Source: Paractinoplanes polyasparticus (GTDB lineage Bacteria > Actinomycetota > Actinomycetes > Mycobacteriales > Micromonosporaceae). From it: a DNA stretch of 64,000 bases. The stretch is from the NCBI RefSeq assembly GCF_019710575.1, contig NZ_JAHWFK010000061.1, forward strand, positions 27,987 through 91,986, given 5' to 3'. The translations under genes were made by a program, and so were the position numbers. The number at the start of each line of letters is the position of its first letter. Within the stretch, counting starts at the first letter, position 1. Below, in pieces: positions 55,951 to 63,538 of this stretch. The notes under the pieces are model-generated. The model saw only the letters and a program-made list of their open reading frames with translations. It was not told where the DNA came from and did no database searches.

Positions 55951-56757
55951 GTGCCCCTACCCGCCACCTCGAGCTTCGTGACCGCCGACGGCCGGACCCT
56001 GCAGTACTGCCTCTACGGCCCCGAGGACGGCCTGCCGGTGATCGCGCACAGTGGCACGCCGAGCAGCCGCTGGAAGCGCCCGTCCCAGCTCGAGACGATG
56101 GAGCGCAGCAAGCTGCGGCTGCTCTACTACGACCGCCCCGGCTACGGCGGCTCGACCCGCCAACCCGGCCGCACGGTTGCGGACGCGGTGGCCGACACCG
56201 AGGCGCTGGCCGACGCCCAGGGCTGGTCGCGCTTCGCCGTCCTCGGCGGCTCGGGCGGCGGACCGCACGCCTTGGCCTGCGCCGCGCTGCTGCCCGAACG
56301 GATCCTGCGCTGCGCGGTCCTCTCCGGCATCAAGCCGGCCCTGAAGCCGCACGTGGAGGAGTCGTCCCTGCGGCCCAGCCTGTCCGATAACGCAGCCGGC
56401 GTGATGGCCGCGGTCGCCGCCGGCGGCCCCGAGGCGCCCTTCGAGCCCGGCCCACCGGCTCGCGACAATCCCGACGCCCTGGCCCGGCTCCGTGCCACGT
56501 TCACCGACAGCCTGGACGGCTGGGTCGACGACACCCTGGCCTTCGCCCGCCCGTGGGGCTTCGACGTCGAAAGCATCAAGGTCCCGGCCGCGGTGTGGCG
56601 CGGCGCCGACGACCAGGCTGTCCCGGCCGACCACGCCGAGTGGCTGCTGTCGCACATCCCCGGCGCCGAGGGTCACGTCTACCCCGGCGGCCACCTGCCC
56701 GGCCCCGGCACCTGGACCGAGATCTACGACTGGCTGGCCGGCCCGCTCAGCCGCTGA
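55951..56757 (+). CDS. Alpha/beta-hydrolase
   Basis: A 268-residue alpha/beta-hydrolase. The nucleophile elbow is VLGGSGGGPHALA with Ser in GSGGG; upstream HSGTPSSRW is an oxyanion-type HG-like turn, and the C-terminal half contains PAAVWRGADDQAVP (Asp) and HLPGPGT (His), the other triad members. This pattern is common among esterases, haloperoxidases and epoxide-hydrolase-like proteins; substrate unknown. The 3' end overlaps the convergent nucleotidyltransferase by 34 bases. Confidence 0.88.
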   Translation: MPLPATSSFVTADGRTLQYCLYGPEDGLPVIAHSGTPSSRWKRPSQLETMERSKLRLLYYDRPGYGGSTRQPGRTVADAVADTEALADAQGWSRFAVLGGSGGGPHALACAALLPERILRCAVLSGIKPALKPHVEESSLRPSLSDNAAGVMAAVAAGGPEAPFEPGPPARDNPDALARLRATFTDSLDGWVDDTLAFARPWGFDVESIKVPAAVWRGADDQAVPADHAEWLLSHIPGAEGHVYPGGHLPGPGTWTEIYDWLAGPLSR

Positions 56758-57071
56758 TCGAGTTCCTGGAAGAGAGCCTCGGGCAGCGCGAACCCGTGCC
56801 GTGCGGCCAGTTGCTGCCAGGCGTCCCGGCCCACACCCCACGCCGCGGCCCCGAACTCGTTGACGACGACGTGCCGGAGCTCGCCCACCTCGGCGAGCCA
56901 GGCCCGTGCGTCCGGAGTGGCCGCTGGGCCGAAGAACAACCAGAACTCGACGTCGCTGTGCGCGTCGGCCTCGCCACTCACGAAAGATCCGTAGGTGAGC
57001 GCCGCCACCAGCCGCGGATCGTCCCGGCAGAGCCGCGCGACCCGCTCCAGAAGACGTTGCTGGACAAGCAC
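56724..57071 (-). CDS. Nucleotidyltransferase-fold protein
   Basis: A 115-residue minimal nucleotidyltransferase. The signature GSFVSGEADAHSDVEFWLFF carries the G-S and the acidic D-x-E pair that bind metal in the NTP-transferase fold. It is single-domain; similar proteins act on aminoglycosides or pair with a HEPN toxin partner, but no HEPN gene lies beside it. The GTG start has TACGGT six bases upstream. It converges with and overlaps the hydrolase gene. Confidence 0.8.
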   Translation of the reverse strand: MLVQQRLLERVARLCRDDPRLVAALTYGSFVSGEADAHSDVEFWLFFGPAATPDARAWLAEVGELRHVVVNEFGAAAWGVGRDAWQQLAARHGFALPEALFQELDQRLSGPASQS

Positions 57072-57077
57072 CCGATC

Positions 57078-57083
57078 ACCGTA
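57078..57083 (-). promoter_or_regulatory. -10 box of probable leaderless promoter
   Basis: TACGGT, six bases before the GTG of the nucleotidyltransferase gene. Confidence 0.45.
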
Positions 57084-57135
57084 TCCGGGCCTTCGTGCAC
57101 ACTGACGGTTTGCCGTTCGACCGAAGGGCTGAGCC

Positions 57136-57435
57136 GTGCCCGACCGACCAGAGATTGTCTGCATCTGCGGCTCCATGCGGTTCGTGGAACAGATGCGTGC
57201 GGCGAGTCTCGAACTGACCTTCGCCGGTGTCATCGTCGTCGCGCCGGACGAAGCAGGCGAGCTGATCACCGACGAGCAGAAGGCGGTGCTGGACGCCCTC
57301 CACCTGCGCAAGATCGACCTGGCTGACCGGGTTCTGGTCGTCAACCCCGGCGGGTACATCGGCGAGTCCACGCGCAGGGAGATCGCCTATGCCCGGGCCG
57401 GCGGCAAGCCGGTCTCGTTCACGGATCCCGTCTGA
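57136..57435 (+). CDS. Nucleoside 2-deoxyribosyltransferase-like small protein
   Basis: A 99-residue protein: EIVCICGSMRFVEQMRAASLELTFAGVIVVAPDE, then VLDALHLRKIDLADRVLVVNPGGYIGESTRREIAYARAGGKPV. This fits a small Rossmann-like family related to nucleoside 2-deoxyribosyltransferases; the ICGSMRF loop and the IGESTRREIAYA helix are its hallmarks. Nucleotide handling is likely but the reaction is not known. GTG start; AAGGG lies about ten bases upstream. Confidence 0.75.
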   Translation: MPDRPEIVCICGSMRFVEQMRAASLELTFAGVIVVAPDEAGELITDEQKAVLDALHLRKIDLADRVLVVNPGGYIGESTRREIAYARAGGKPVSFTDPV

Positions 57436-57494
57436 TCCAACGGGTCCAGACCTTCAGCAGCACGGCCGGAGCCGGCGGGATCGGCGGTTTCCGG

Positions 57495-58460
57495 TCAGTC
57501 GGCCTCACGCCGGGCCTTGGCGCGGCGTTTGCCCTCGTGCATGGCCTGGACGCGGGCGACCGGGATGGTCCGGCCCTCGTCGATCAGGCCCTGGTCGAGC
57601 TTCTGCGGGTCCGGCATCGCCGACGCCCACGGGTCGCCGCCGCCGAGCAGGCCGGGAGCGGTGTGGACGGTGAAGTCGGCCGGAGTGACGTTGTCCAGTT
57701 CGTCCCACGGCACCGGGAACGAGACCGGGACGCCGGGGCGTGCGCGCGGGCTGAACGCGGCCGCCACGGTTGCCCCGCCCGAGCGGGTCGCGTCGAGGAA
57801 CACCTTGCCGTGCCGGTCGTCGCGGATGAAGGCCGTGGTCGCCAGCGCAGGGTCGAGGCGTTCGGCCCGGGCGGCCACCGCTCGGGTCGCGGCGGCGACC
57901 TGTTCCGCGTCGGCCTGGCCGTCGAGCGGGACGAAGACGTGCACCCCCTTGGACCCGCTGGTCTTGACCGCGCCGGACATGCCGGCGCCGGCGAGTGCCT
58001 CCCGCACCAGGCGCGCGGCCCGCACGGCCAGGGTGAAGTGCGACGAACCCTCGGGCGGGTCCAGATCCATGATCAGGTGGGTCGGCTGGGTGGAGCCGGC
58101 GAGCATCAGGGCGGGGTGGTATTCGATCGCGCGCTGGTTGCCGAACCACAGCAGCGTGCGGCGGTCGTTGCACAGGCCGTACGTGACCTCGCGGTGCGAC
58201 GCCTCGGCCCACACCTTGGTGCGCGGCACCCAGTCGGGCGTGTACTTGGGCAGGTTCTTCTGCATGAACCTGTCCTGCCCGCGCAGCAGGCGGATCACCG
58301 ACAGCGGCCGGTCGTGCAGCACCGGCAGCATGCAGTCGCGCACCGCGTCGAGATAGTCGATCAGGTCGCGCTTGGTGGCCCCCGCATCCTCGAACAGTTC
58401 CTGGTCGAGGTTCGTCAGCGCGACCCCGTCCCGCTCCTCACCGGTGCTCTTGCCCGCCAT
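57495..58460 (-). CDS. LigD-type DNA polymerase/primase domain protein
   Basis: A 321-residue protein of the archaeo-eukaryotic primase superfamily, as in the polymerase domain of bacterial NHEJ ligase LigD. Motifs: LIMDLDPPEGSS (two metal-binding Asp), VKTSGSKGVHVFVPL, and a third acidic region IRDDRHGKVFLDATRS. Fill-in of broken DNA ends is the expected role. It is a stand-alone polymerase: there is no ligase, nuclease or Ku gene in the window. ATG at 58460 is six bases from CACGAT. Confidence 0.92.
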   Translation of the reverse strand: MAGKSTGEERDGVALTNLDQELFEDAGATKRDLIDYLDAVRDCMLPVLHDRPLSVIRLLRGQDRFMQKNLPKYTPDWVPRTKVWAEASHREVTYGLCNDRRTLLWFGNQRAIEYHPALMLAGSTQPTHLIMDLDPPEGSSHFTLAVRAARLVREALAGAGMSGAVKTSGSKGVHVFVPLDGQADAEQVAAATRAVAARAERLDPALATTAFIRDDRHGKVFLDATRSGGATVAAAFSPRARPGVPVSFPVPWDELDNVTPADFTVHTAPGLLGGGDPWASAMPDPQKLDQGLIDEGRTIPVARVQAMHEGKRRAKARREAD

Positions 58461-58478
58461 CCGCCCATCGTGCCGTAA

Positions 58479-58832
58479 CTACCGCAGCTGGGCGACCCAG
58501 ATGGCGGGCAGGACCATCAGGAGCGTCAGGATCACGTACGCGCTACCGAGGCCGAACCGGCGGCCGTGCGTGGCGATCACGGCCGCGAGGAAGGGCAGGG
58601 TCACGGTCAGCAGGGCGGCGATCGAGATGATCTCGGGCTCGCGGTCGCGCCCGGTCACGCCGTACCCGATGAGAATCGGCACGATGACCGCCCAGCCCAC
58701 GGTCAGGGCGGTGACGACGCGGCGCACCCGGACGCGGCGCGCGATCTCGGCGGGGTCTTTCTGGCAGGCGTACGCCATCCGCTCGGCGAAGCCCTGAGCG
58801 GTGCGCGGCAGACGGACGTCCTCGGTGGTCAC
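58479..58832 (-). CDS. Two-helix membrane protein
   Basis: A 117-residue protein with an N-terminal soluble segment rich in charged residues (LPRTAQGFAERMAYACQKDPAEIARRVRVRR) and membrane helices VVTALTVGWAVIVPILIGYGV, ISIAALLTVTLPFLAAVIAT and LGSAYVILTLLMVLPAIWVAQL (three in all, two strongly hydrophobic). No motif. The GTG has TACGCT seven bases upstream. It lies 18 bases before the LigD-type gene on the same strand. Confidence 0.72.
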   Translation of the reverse strand: MTTEDVRLPRTAQGFAERMAYACQKDPAEIARRVRVRRVVTALTVGWAVIVPILIGYGVTGRDREPEIISIAALLTVTLPFLAAVIATHGRRFGLGSAYVILTLLMVLPAIWVAQLR

Positions 58833-58839
58833 AGGCCAG

Positions 58840-58845
58840 AGCGTA
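58840..58845 (-). promoter_or_regulatory. -10 box of probable leaderless promoter
   Basis: TACGCT, seven bases before the GTG at 58832. Confidence 0.45.
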
Positions 58846-58930
58846 CGGCCGATCTTGCTCCGCCGTCTCCTGCGCCACGGGTGATTTGACCGAATCGTCA
58901 TCCAAGACTCGCCGCTGCCCCTGGCGCCCT

Positions 58931-59076
58931 GGTTGGGGCGTGTTGTTGCTGTCCCCGGCACGCCGGTCGGGTGTGTTGTTGCTGCCCCGGGCGCGCTGGT
59001 CGGGTGTGTTGTTGCTGCCCCGGGCGCGCTGGTCGGGTGTGTTGTTGCTGCCCCCGGCACGCCGGTCGGGTGTGCC
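58931..59076. repeat. 33-bp minisatellite, about four copies
   Basis: Four units of 33-34 bases (58931, 58965, 58998, 59031), built on GGTCGGGTGTGTTGTTGCTG plus a variable CG-rich tail; units 2 and 3 are identical, 1 and 4 differ at a few positions, and a partial fifth unit follows. It lies between the sugar permease stop and an unrelated minus-strand gene, so it is non-coding. Confidence 0.95.
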
Positions 59077-59110
59077 GGGGGCCCGGGCCGGCTCATGACC
59101 GGGCCGGCGT

Positions 59111-60001
59111 CTAGCTCTTGACGGAGCCCGCCATCAGGCCGCCGATGAACCAGCGGCCGAGCAGGACGTACACGAGCAGGGTGGGTAGCGACGTGATCAG
59201 CGCGCCGGCCATCGAGGCCGCGTAGTCGGGCGACTGGGCTCCGGCCAGAGCGTTCAGGGCGATCGTGATCGGACCGTTGCGGGTGTTCGACAGGAAGATG
59301 GCGAACAGGTAGTCGTTCCAGGCCGACGTGAACTGCCAGATGACCGTGACCACGAACCCGGGCATCGAGATCGGCAGGATGATCCGGCCGAACGTGCGCA
59401 GCAGACCCGCGCCGTCGACCCGGGCCGCCTCGATGAGTTCCTCGGGGACCGTGGTCGCGTAGTAGTTCCGGAAGATCAGCGTGCAGATCGGGATGCCGTA
59501 GACGCAGTGCACGAAGACGAGCGTCGTGATGCCGGGCGGGATGCCGAGCGTGGTGACGATCTCGCGCAGCGGGATCATGACGGCCTGGTACGGGATGAAC
59601 ATGCCGAACAGGATCAGCGTGAACACGACGTCGGCCCCGGGGAAGCGCCAGCGCGACAGCACGAAACCGTTGGCCGCGCCGATCAGCGACGAGATGATCG
59701 CGACCGGGACGGCCAGCTCGAAGGTGCGGATGAAGGACGGGCGCAGGACGTTCCACGCCTTCTCCCAGGACGCCAGGGTCCACGTCTCGGGCAGGCTCCA
59801 CTGGCTGGTCACGCCGATGTCGGCGCCCGACTTGAAGCTGGTCACGATCAGCACGTACATCGGCATCAGCACGATGATCAGGAAGAACAGGGCCAGCAGG
59901 TACTTGATGATCGACCCCGGGCCGGTCTTCGGGCGCGGCTTGCGCCTCGGCTCGAGCGTCTCGACGGGAGGCGGCGGCGCTGCGATCGACGTCGTCGTCA
60001 T
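59111..60001 (-). CDS. Sugar ABC transporter permease (MalG-like)
   Basis: A 296-residue carbohydrate uptake permease (CUT1 family). One membrane helix near the N terminus (IIKYLLALFFLIIVLMPMYVLIV) is followed by the BPD core; the EAA loop reads EELIEAARVDGAGLLRTFGRIILPISMPGFV, and FTSAWNDYLFAIFLSN is the conserved CUT1 block. The ATG overlaps the stop of the partner permease (ATGA). No ATPase gene is present in the operon; such importers share the MsiK-type ATPase encoded elsewhere. Confidence 0.95.
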   Translation of the reverse strand: MTTTSIAAPPPPVETLEPRRKPRPKTGPGSIIKYLLALFFLIIVLMPMYVLIVTSFKSGADIGVTSQWSLPETWTLASWEKAWNVLRPSFIRTFELAVPVAIISSLIGAANGFVLSRWRFPGADVVFTLILFGMFIPYQAVMIPLREIVTTLGIPPGITTLVFVHCVYGIPICTLIFRNYYATTVPEELIEAARVDGAGLLRTFGRIILPISMPGFVVTVIWQFTSAWNDYLFAIFLSNTRNGPITIALNALAGAQSPDYAASMAGALITSLPTLLVYVLLGRWFIGGLMAGSVKS

Positions 60002-60891
60002 GCGTTCTTCTCCGCCCGGTTGGTGTAGATCAGATACGGCACGATGACGACCGCGACGAGCAGCAGCAGAATGATCGAGATGGCCGCGGCCTTGGCGTAG
60101 TCGCTGGTCAGCAGCGTCTGCCAGACGTAGATGGCGGGCACCTCGGTCAGCCACTGGGGGCCCGAGACGCTCATGATCAGGTCGAACATCTTCATCGACA
60201 TGTGGCCGAGGATGATCAGCGCGGACAGCGCCACCGGCGTCAGCTGCGGGAAGATGACGTTGCGGTACAGGCGGTAGGTGCTCGCGCCGTCCATGGCCGC
60301 GGCCTCGCGCAACTCGGCCGGGATGCCCCGGAAGCCGGCCAGGAACAGCGCCATCACATAGCCGGCCAGCTGCCACATCGCCGGGATGGCCATCGAGGCC
60401 ATGCCCCAGTTGGGATTGGTCCACCAGGTGCTCTGCAGAGAATCGAGACCCAGGCCACCGAGTACGGCGTTCAGGCCGCCCGCGTTCTCGCCCTTGTTCG
60501 GGTTCATCAGCCAGCGCCACACCACACCCGACGCGACGAACGACACCGCCATGGGGAAGAGGTAGACCGTACGGAAAAAGCCCTCCCCCTTGATTCCCCG
60601 CTCCAGGATGAAGGCCCAGAGCAGGCCGAAGAACATGGCGCCGACCAGGAAAACGACCGTGAAGATGGCCAGGTTCTTGAGCGAGTGGGTGAACCGGTCG
60701 TTGATGTCCTCGGTGAACAGTTTCGTGTAGTTCTCGAGGCCGACGAAGCCCTTGGATCCGAGGGCGTTGTGCTCGTCGGAGACGGAGACTTTTGTCGTCC
60801 AGGCGATCAGGCCGTAGACGAAAATGGCGAGCAGGATCAGCGAGGGGGAGAGCAGTAGCAGGCCCGGTCCCCAGTGCCGGAGTTTGCGCAT
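59998..60891 (-). CDS. Sugar ABC transporter permease (MalF-like)
   Basis: A 297-residue permease of the CUT1 family. After an N-terminal helix (LLLLSPSLILLAIFVYGLIAW) come FVGLENYTKLF, LAIFTVVFLVGAMFFGLLWAFIL, the EAA loop ELREAAAMDGASTYRLYRNVIFPQLTPV and LTEVPAIYVWQTLLTSDYAKAAAISIILLLL. The ATG at 60891 is preferred because GGGAG lies five bases upstream; a start 21 bases earlier would be possible. It pairs with the MalG-like permease overlapping its 3' end. Confidence 0.95.
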   Translation of the reverse strand: MRKLRHWGPGLLLLSPSLILLAIFVYGLIAWTTKVSVSDEHNALGSKGFVGLENYTKLFTEDINDRFTHSLKNLAIFTVVFLVGAMFFGLLWAFILERGIKGEGFFRTVYLFPMAVSFVASGVVWRWLMNPNKGENAGGLNAVLGGLGLDSLQSTWWTNPNWGMASMAIPAMWQLAGYVMALFLAGFRGIPAELREAAAMDGASTYRLYRNVIFPQLTPVALSALIILGHMSMKMFDLIMSVSGPQWLTEVPAIYVWQTLLTSDYAKAAAISIILLLLVAVVIVPYLIYTNRAEKNA

Positions 60892-60919
60892 CCGGGCTCC
60901 CTTCCACAACATGCGGAAA

Positions 60920-60946
60920 ATGGGGGCGGCTCACGGCCGCCCCCAT
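60920..60946 (-). terminator. Hairpin between sugar-binding protein and permease genes
   Basis: Perfect 11-base arms ATGGGGGCGGC and GCCGCCCCCAT around a five-base loop, 12 bases after the binding-protein stop and about 30 before the permease start; on the minus strand a short TTTCC follows. It probably stabilises the binding-protein mRNA and lowers permease expression. Confidence 0.72.
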
Positions 60947-60958
60947 CTACTCAGGTGC

Positions 60959-62269
60959 TTACTTCTTGACGAACTGCGACGCGGCTGTGGCCAGGGCCTT
61001 CTGCAGCGCGGGGACATCCTGCTTGGTCGAGAAGGCGCCGAGGGCCGAGTTGGCCGCACCCTGCCAGCCCTGCGAGCAGGCCGAGCCGTGGGCGCACGAC
61101 GGCACCTGCTTGGCCGACTTCCAGTCGGCCATGGCGGCCTGCTGGTACTTCGGGTAGTCGGCGGGCGCGGCGTCCGTACGGGCGGGGATCGAGCCCTTCG
61201 TAGTGTTGAACGCCTTCTGGCCGGCGGCCGAGCCGACGGTCTTCAGCCAGCACTTCGTACCCTCGGGGTTGTTGGCCCCCTTGGGCAGCACGAATGAGTC
61301 GGCCAGCCACTGGAAGGTGTCGCCGTTGCCCGGGAAGGTGAACCAGGCGTAGTCGGTGAACTTCTTGGCGTCCAGGTCGGCCGCCTCCCAGTCGCCCATC
61401 AGCTGGTAGCCGGCCTTGCCGTCCATGACCAGCTTCTCGGCGTCGGTCCAGTCCAGGGCGTCGCGGTCGGTGTTGGTGTAGGTCAGCAGCGTCTTGAAGT
61501 CGTTGATGGCCTTGGTGACCAGCGGGTCGTTCCAGTCGGTGGCGCCGTTCCACAGGCCGGTGAACTTCTCCGGGCCGAGGTCGGTGATCAGCACCGACTC
61601 GAACAGCATCAGCTGCGTCCAGTCCTTGCCGATCGCCAGCGGCGCCTTGATGCCCTTGGCCTTGACCTTCTCGAGGTCGGCGATGAAGCCGGCCAGATCG
61701 GTCGGGTCCTTGGTGATGCCGGCGTCGGCCAGGACCTTCTTGTTGGTCCAGACCACGTTCGCGCGGTGGATGTTGGCCGGGACCGAGTAGATCTTGCCCT
61801 CGACGGTCAGGTTGTCGATCAGACCCTGCGGGAACGCCTGCTTGAGGCCCCACGCGTCGTAGTCGGCGCTGATGTCCTCGACCTGTCCGGCCAGGATGTA
61901 GTCGCTCAGCTCGGCGCCCGCGTGAGCCTGGAACGTGTCCGGCGGGGTGCCCTGCTGCAGGCGCGACGCGAGCACGGACTTCGCGTTGGCGCCGGCGCCA
62001 CCGGCGACCGCGCCGTTCTCGAAGGTCTGCCCGGCGCAGTCCGTGCCGAACTGCTTGACCAGGCCGTCGAGGCCGGCCTTCTCGCCGCCGTCGGCCCACC
62101 AGGTGAAGACTTCCACCTTTGTCGAGCCGGACCCGCCGCCATTGTCGTCACTGGACCCACAGGCCCCGGCGGTCAGGAGCGCGACGACACCGACAGCCGC
62201 CACAGCAGCCCGTCGAGTAATCCTCGTCCGACCGCCCCGCCCGCCGCCCTTAACCGGACTGAAGATCAT
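60959..62269 (-). CDS. Sugar ABC transporter substrate-binding protein
   Basis: A 436-residue extracellular solute-binding protein of family 1 (CUT1). The signal peptide has twin arginines (RITRRAAVAAVGVVALLTAGACGSS), with a lipoprotein-like Cys. Mature blocks: VEVFTWWADGGEKAGLDGLVKQF, TPPDTFQAHAGAELSDYI, VPANIHRANVVWTNKKVL, GDTFQWLADSFVLPKGANNPE. Ligand probably an oligosaccharide. The ATG at 62269 has GGGAG eight bases ahead; an ATG 15 bases upstream is the alternative. A LacI-type operator lies 23 bases before it. Confidence 0.94.
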   Translation of the reverse strand: MIFSPVKGGGRGGRTRITRRAAVAAVGVVALLTAGACGSSDDNGGGSGSTKVEVFTWWADGGEKAGLDGLVKQFGTDCAGQTFENGAVAGGAGANAKSVLASRLQQGTPPDTFQAHAGAELSDYILAGQVEDISADYDAWGLKQAFPQGLIDNLTVEGKIYSVPANIHRANVVWTNKKVLADAGITKDPTDLAGFIADLEKVKAKGIKAPLAIGKDWTQLMLFESVLITDLGPEKFTGLWNGATDWNDPLVTKAINDFKTLLTYTNTDRDALDWTDAEKLVMDGKAGYQLMGDWEAADLDAKKFTDYAWFTFPGNGDTFQWLADSFVLPKGANNPEGTKCWLKTVGSAAGQKAFNTTKGSIPARTDAAPADYPKYQQAAMADWKSAKQVPSCAHGSACSQGWQGAANSALGAFSTKQDVPALQKALATAASQFVKK

Positions 62270-62291
62270 CCGAATATCTCCCATCGAAATA

Positions 62292-62307
62292 TTGACATCG
62301 TTGTCAA
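62292..62307 (-). promoter_or_regulatory. LacI-type operator before the sugar ABC operon
   Basis: TTGACAACGATGTCAA on the minus strand: matching outer halves around a CGAT centre, and close to the perfect palindrome before GH92 (GTGACAACGTTGTCAC). A possible promoter lies farther upstream (TTGACA at 62344-62349, 18 bases, CACGGT), so bound repressor would sit just after the start of transcription. Confidence 0.75.
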
Positions 62308-62499
62308 GCGATGGGGAGTACCGTGCCGCCTGAACCGCACAAGTGTCAACGCCTGTTTCCGTGTCGTTACGTGCGACCTTTGTCGTTATCTGAGCGAAGC
62401 GGGGATGAGCTGCGAGGACGCGTCTGAGGCGGCTTGATTCGGCGGTTCTCGAAGTGCGTACCCGGACATTTCGGACACGCTCCGGCACGCGTTCGTTGC

Positions 62500-62515
62500 C
62501 GATCGTGTTCGATCG
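62500..62515. repeat. Inverted repeat after the LacI gene
   Basis: CGATCG, TGTT, CGATCG: perfect six-base arms beginning seven bases downstream of the regulator's stop codon. It may be a short terminator or a protein-binding site; no U-tract follows. Confidence 0.55.
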
Positions 62516-62521
62516 TGGGAG

Positions 62522-63538
62522 TTACTGCGGAGGGCGCTCGCCGGAGCCGCGGGCAATGATAGATGTAGAAATGACGATGGTCCGGGCGGGGCCGGAATGC
62601 CCGCTGATGCGTTCGTAGGCCAGCCTGGCGGCCTCGCGCCCGAGGGCTGTCATGTCGTGCGCGACCACGGTCGTGCCCAGCACATCGGCCAGGTCGAAGT
62701 CGTCGAAGCCGACCAGCGCCGGCGGTTTTGCCAGCCCGCGCATCCCGCGCAGGGCCCCCGTGGTGAGCCGGTTGTTGGTCGTGAAGATCGCCGTCGGGGC
62801 CGGGTCGAGCGCGAGCAACTCGCGCACGGTGCGCTCGGCGTGCCGTACGTCGTGCACGTCGGTCCGGATGTAGGGCTCCCACGCGTCGTTGCCGGCAGCC
62901 TGCATCGCCCCCACGAAGCCGTCGATCCGGCCCTGCTGCGGCGCCATCCGAACCAGATCGGCCACCAGCGCGATCCGCCGATGCCCCGCGGCCAGCAGGT
63001 GCTCGCCGGCCGACCGGGCCCCACCCATGTTGTCGATCAGGACAGCGTCGGCGGCCAGCCCGTCCGGCGGCCGGTCCACAAAGACGAAGGGCACGCCATG
63101 GTTGCCCTCGACGGCCAGGTACCCGTGATCGTCGGCGCTGGGAATCACCAGCAGGGCGCGCACACGCCGCTCGAGGAAGGCGTCGACCAGGCTGCGTTCC
63201 AGCACGGCGTCCTCGTCGTTGTTGGCCGTGATCAGCAGAAGCCCGTGCTGTCGCAGCTCGCGCTCGATACCGGAGGCCACGGCCGAATAGAACGGATTGG
63301 TCAGGTCCCCGCTGACCAGCCCGACCAGAGCCGACGTGGCCCCCCGCCGCAACTCACGAGCGATCCCGTTGAGCCGATACCCCAGCAGGTCGGCCGCGTC
63401 ACGCACCCGCCGCCCGGTGGACGGCGCCACGTTGGGTTCCTGGTTGAGCGCCCGGGAGGCCGTCTTGAGGCTGACACCGGCCAGCGCGGCCACCTGAGTC
63501 AACGTCGGCCGGCGAACGGTCACATCGTCGGCGGGCAT
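62522..63538 (-). CDS. LacI-family transcriptional regulator
   Basis: A 338-residue repressor. The helix-turn-helix is TLTQVAALAGVSLKTASRALNQEPNVAPSTGRRVRDAADLLGY (about residues 12-54), followed by the sugar-binding core (SALVGLVSGDLTNPFYSAVASGIERELRQHG, FVFVDRPPDGLAADAVLIDN, PTAIFTTNNRLTTGALRGMRG, PALVGFDDFDLAD). It lies directly upstream of the sugar importer on the same strand and is the best candidate for the TGACAAC operators there and at GH92. The ATG at 63538 has GGAG close upstream. Half-sites TGACATCG lie about 40 bases before it. Confidence 0.92.
   Translation of the reverse strand: MPADDVTVRRPTLTQVAALAGVSLKTASRALNQEPNVAPSTGRRVRDAADLLGYRLNGIARELRRGATSALVGLVSGDLTNPFYSAVASGIERELRQHGLLLITANNDEDAVLERSLVDAFLERRVRALLVIPSADDHGYLAVEGNHGVPFVFVDRPPDGLAADAVLIDNMGGARSAGEHLLAAGHRRIALVADLVRMAPQQGRIDGFVGAMQAAGNDAWEPYIRTDVHDVRHAERTVRELLALDPAPTAIFTTNNRLTTGALRGMRGLAKPPALVGFDDFDLADVLGTTVVAHDMTALGREAARLAYERISGHSGPARTIVISTSIIARGSGERPPQ

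Noticed and set aside
56724..57435. A HEPN-MNT toxin-antitoxin pair
   Set aside because: The nucleotidyltransferase has the MNT-type motif, but neither neighbour carries a HEPN R-x4-6-H motif or suitable helical fold.
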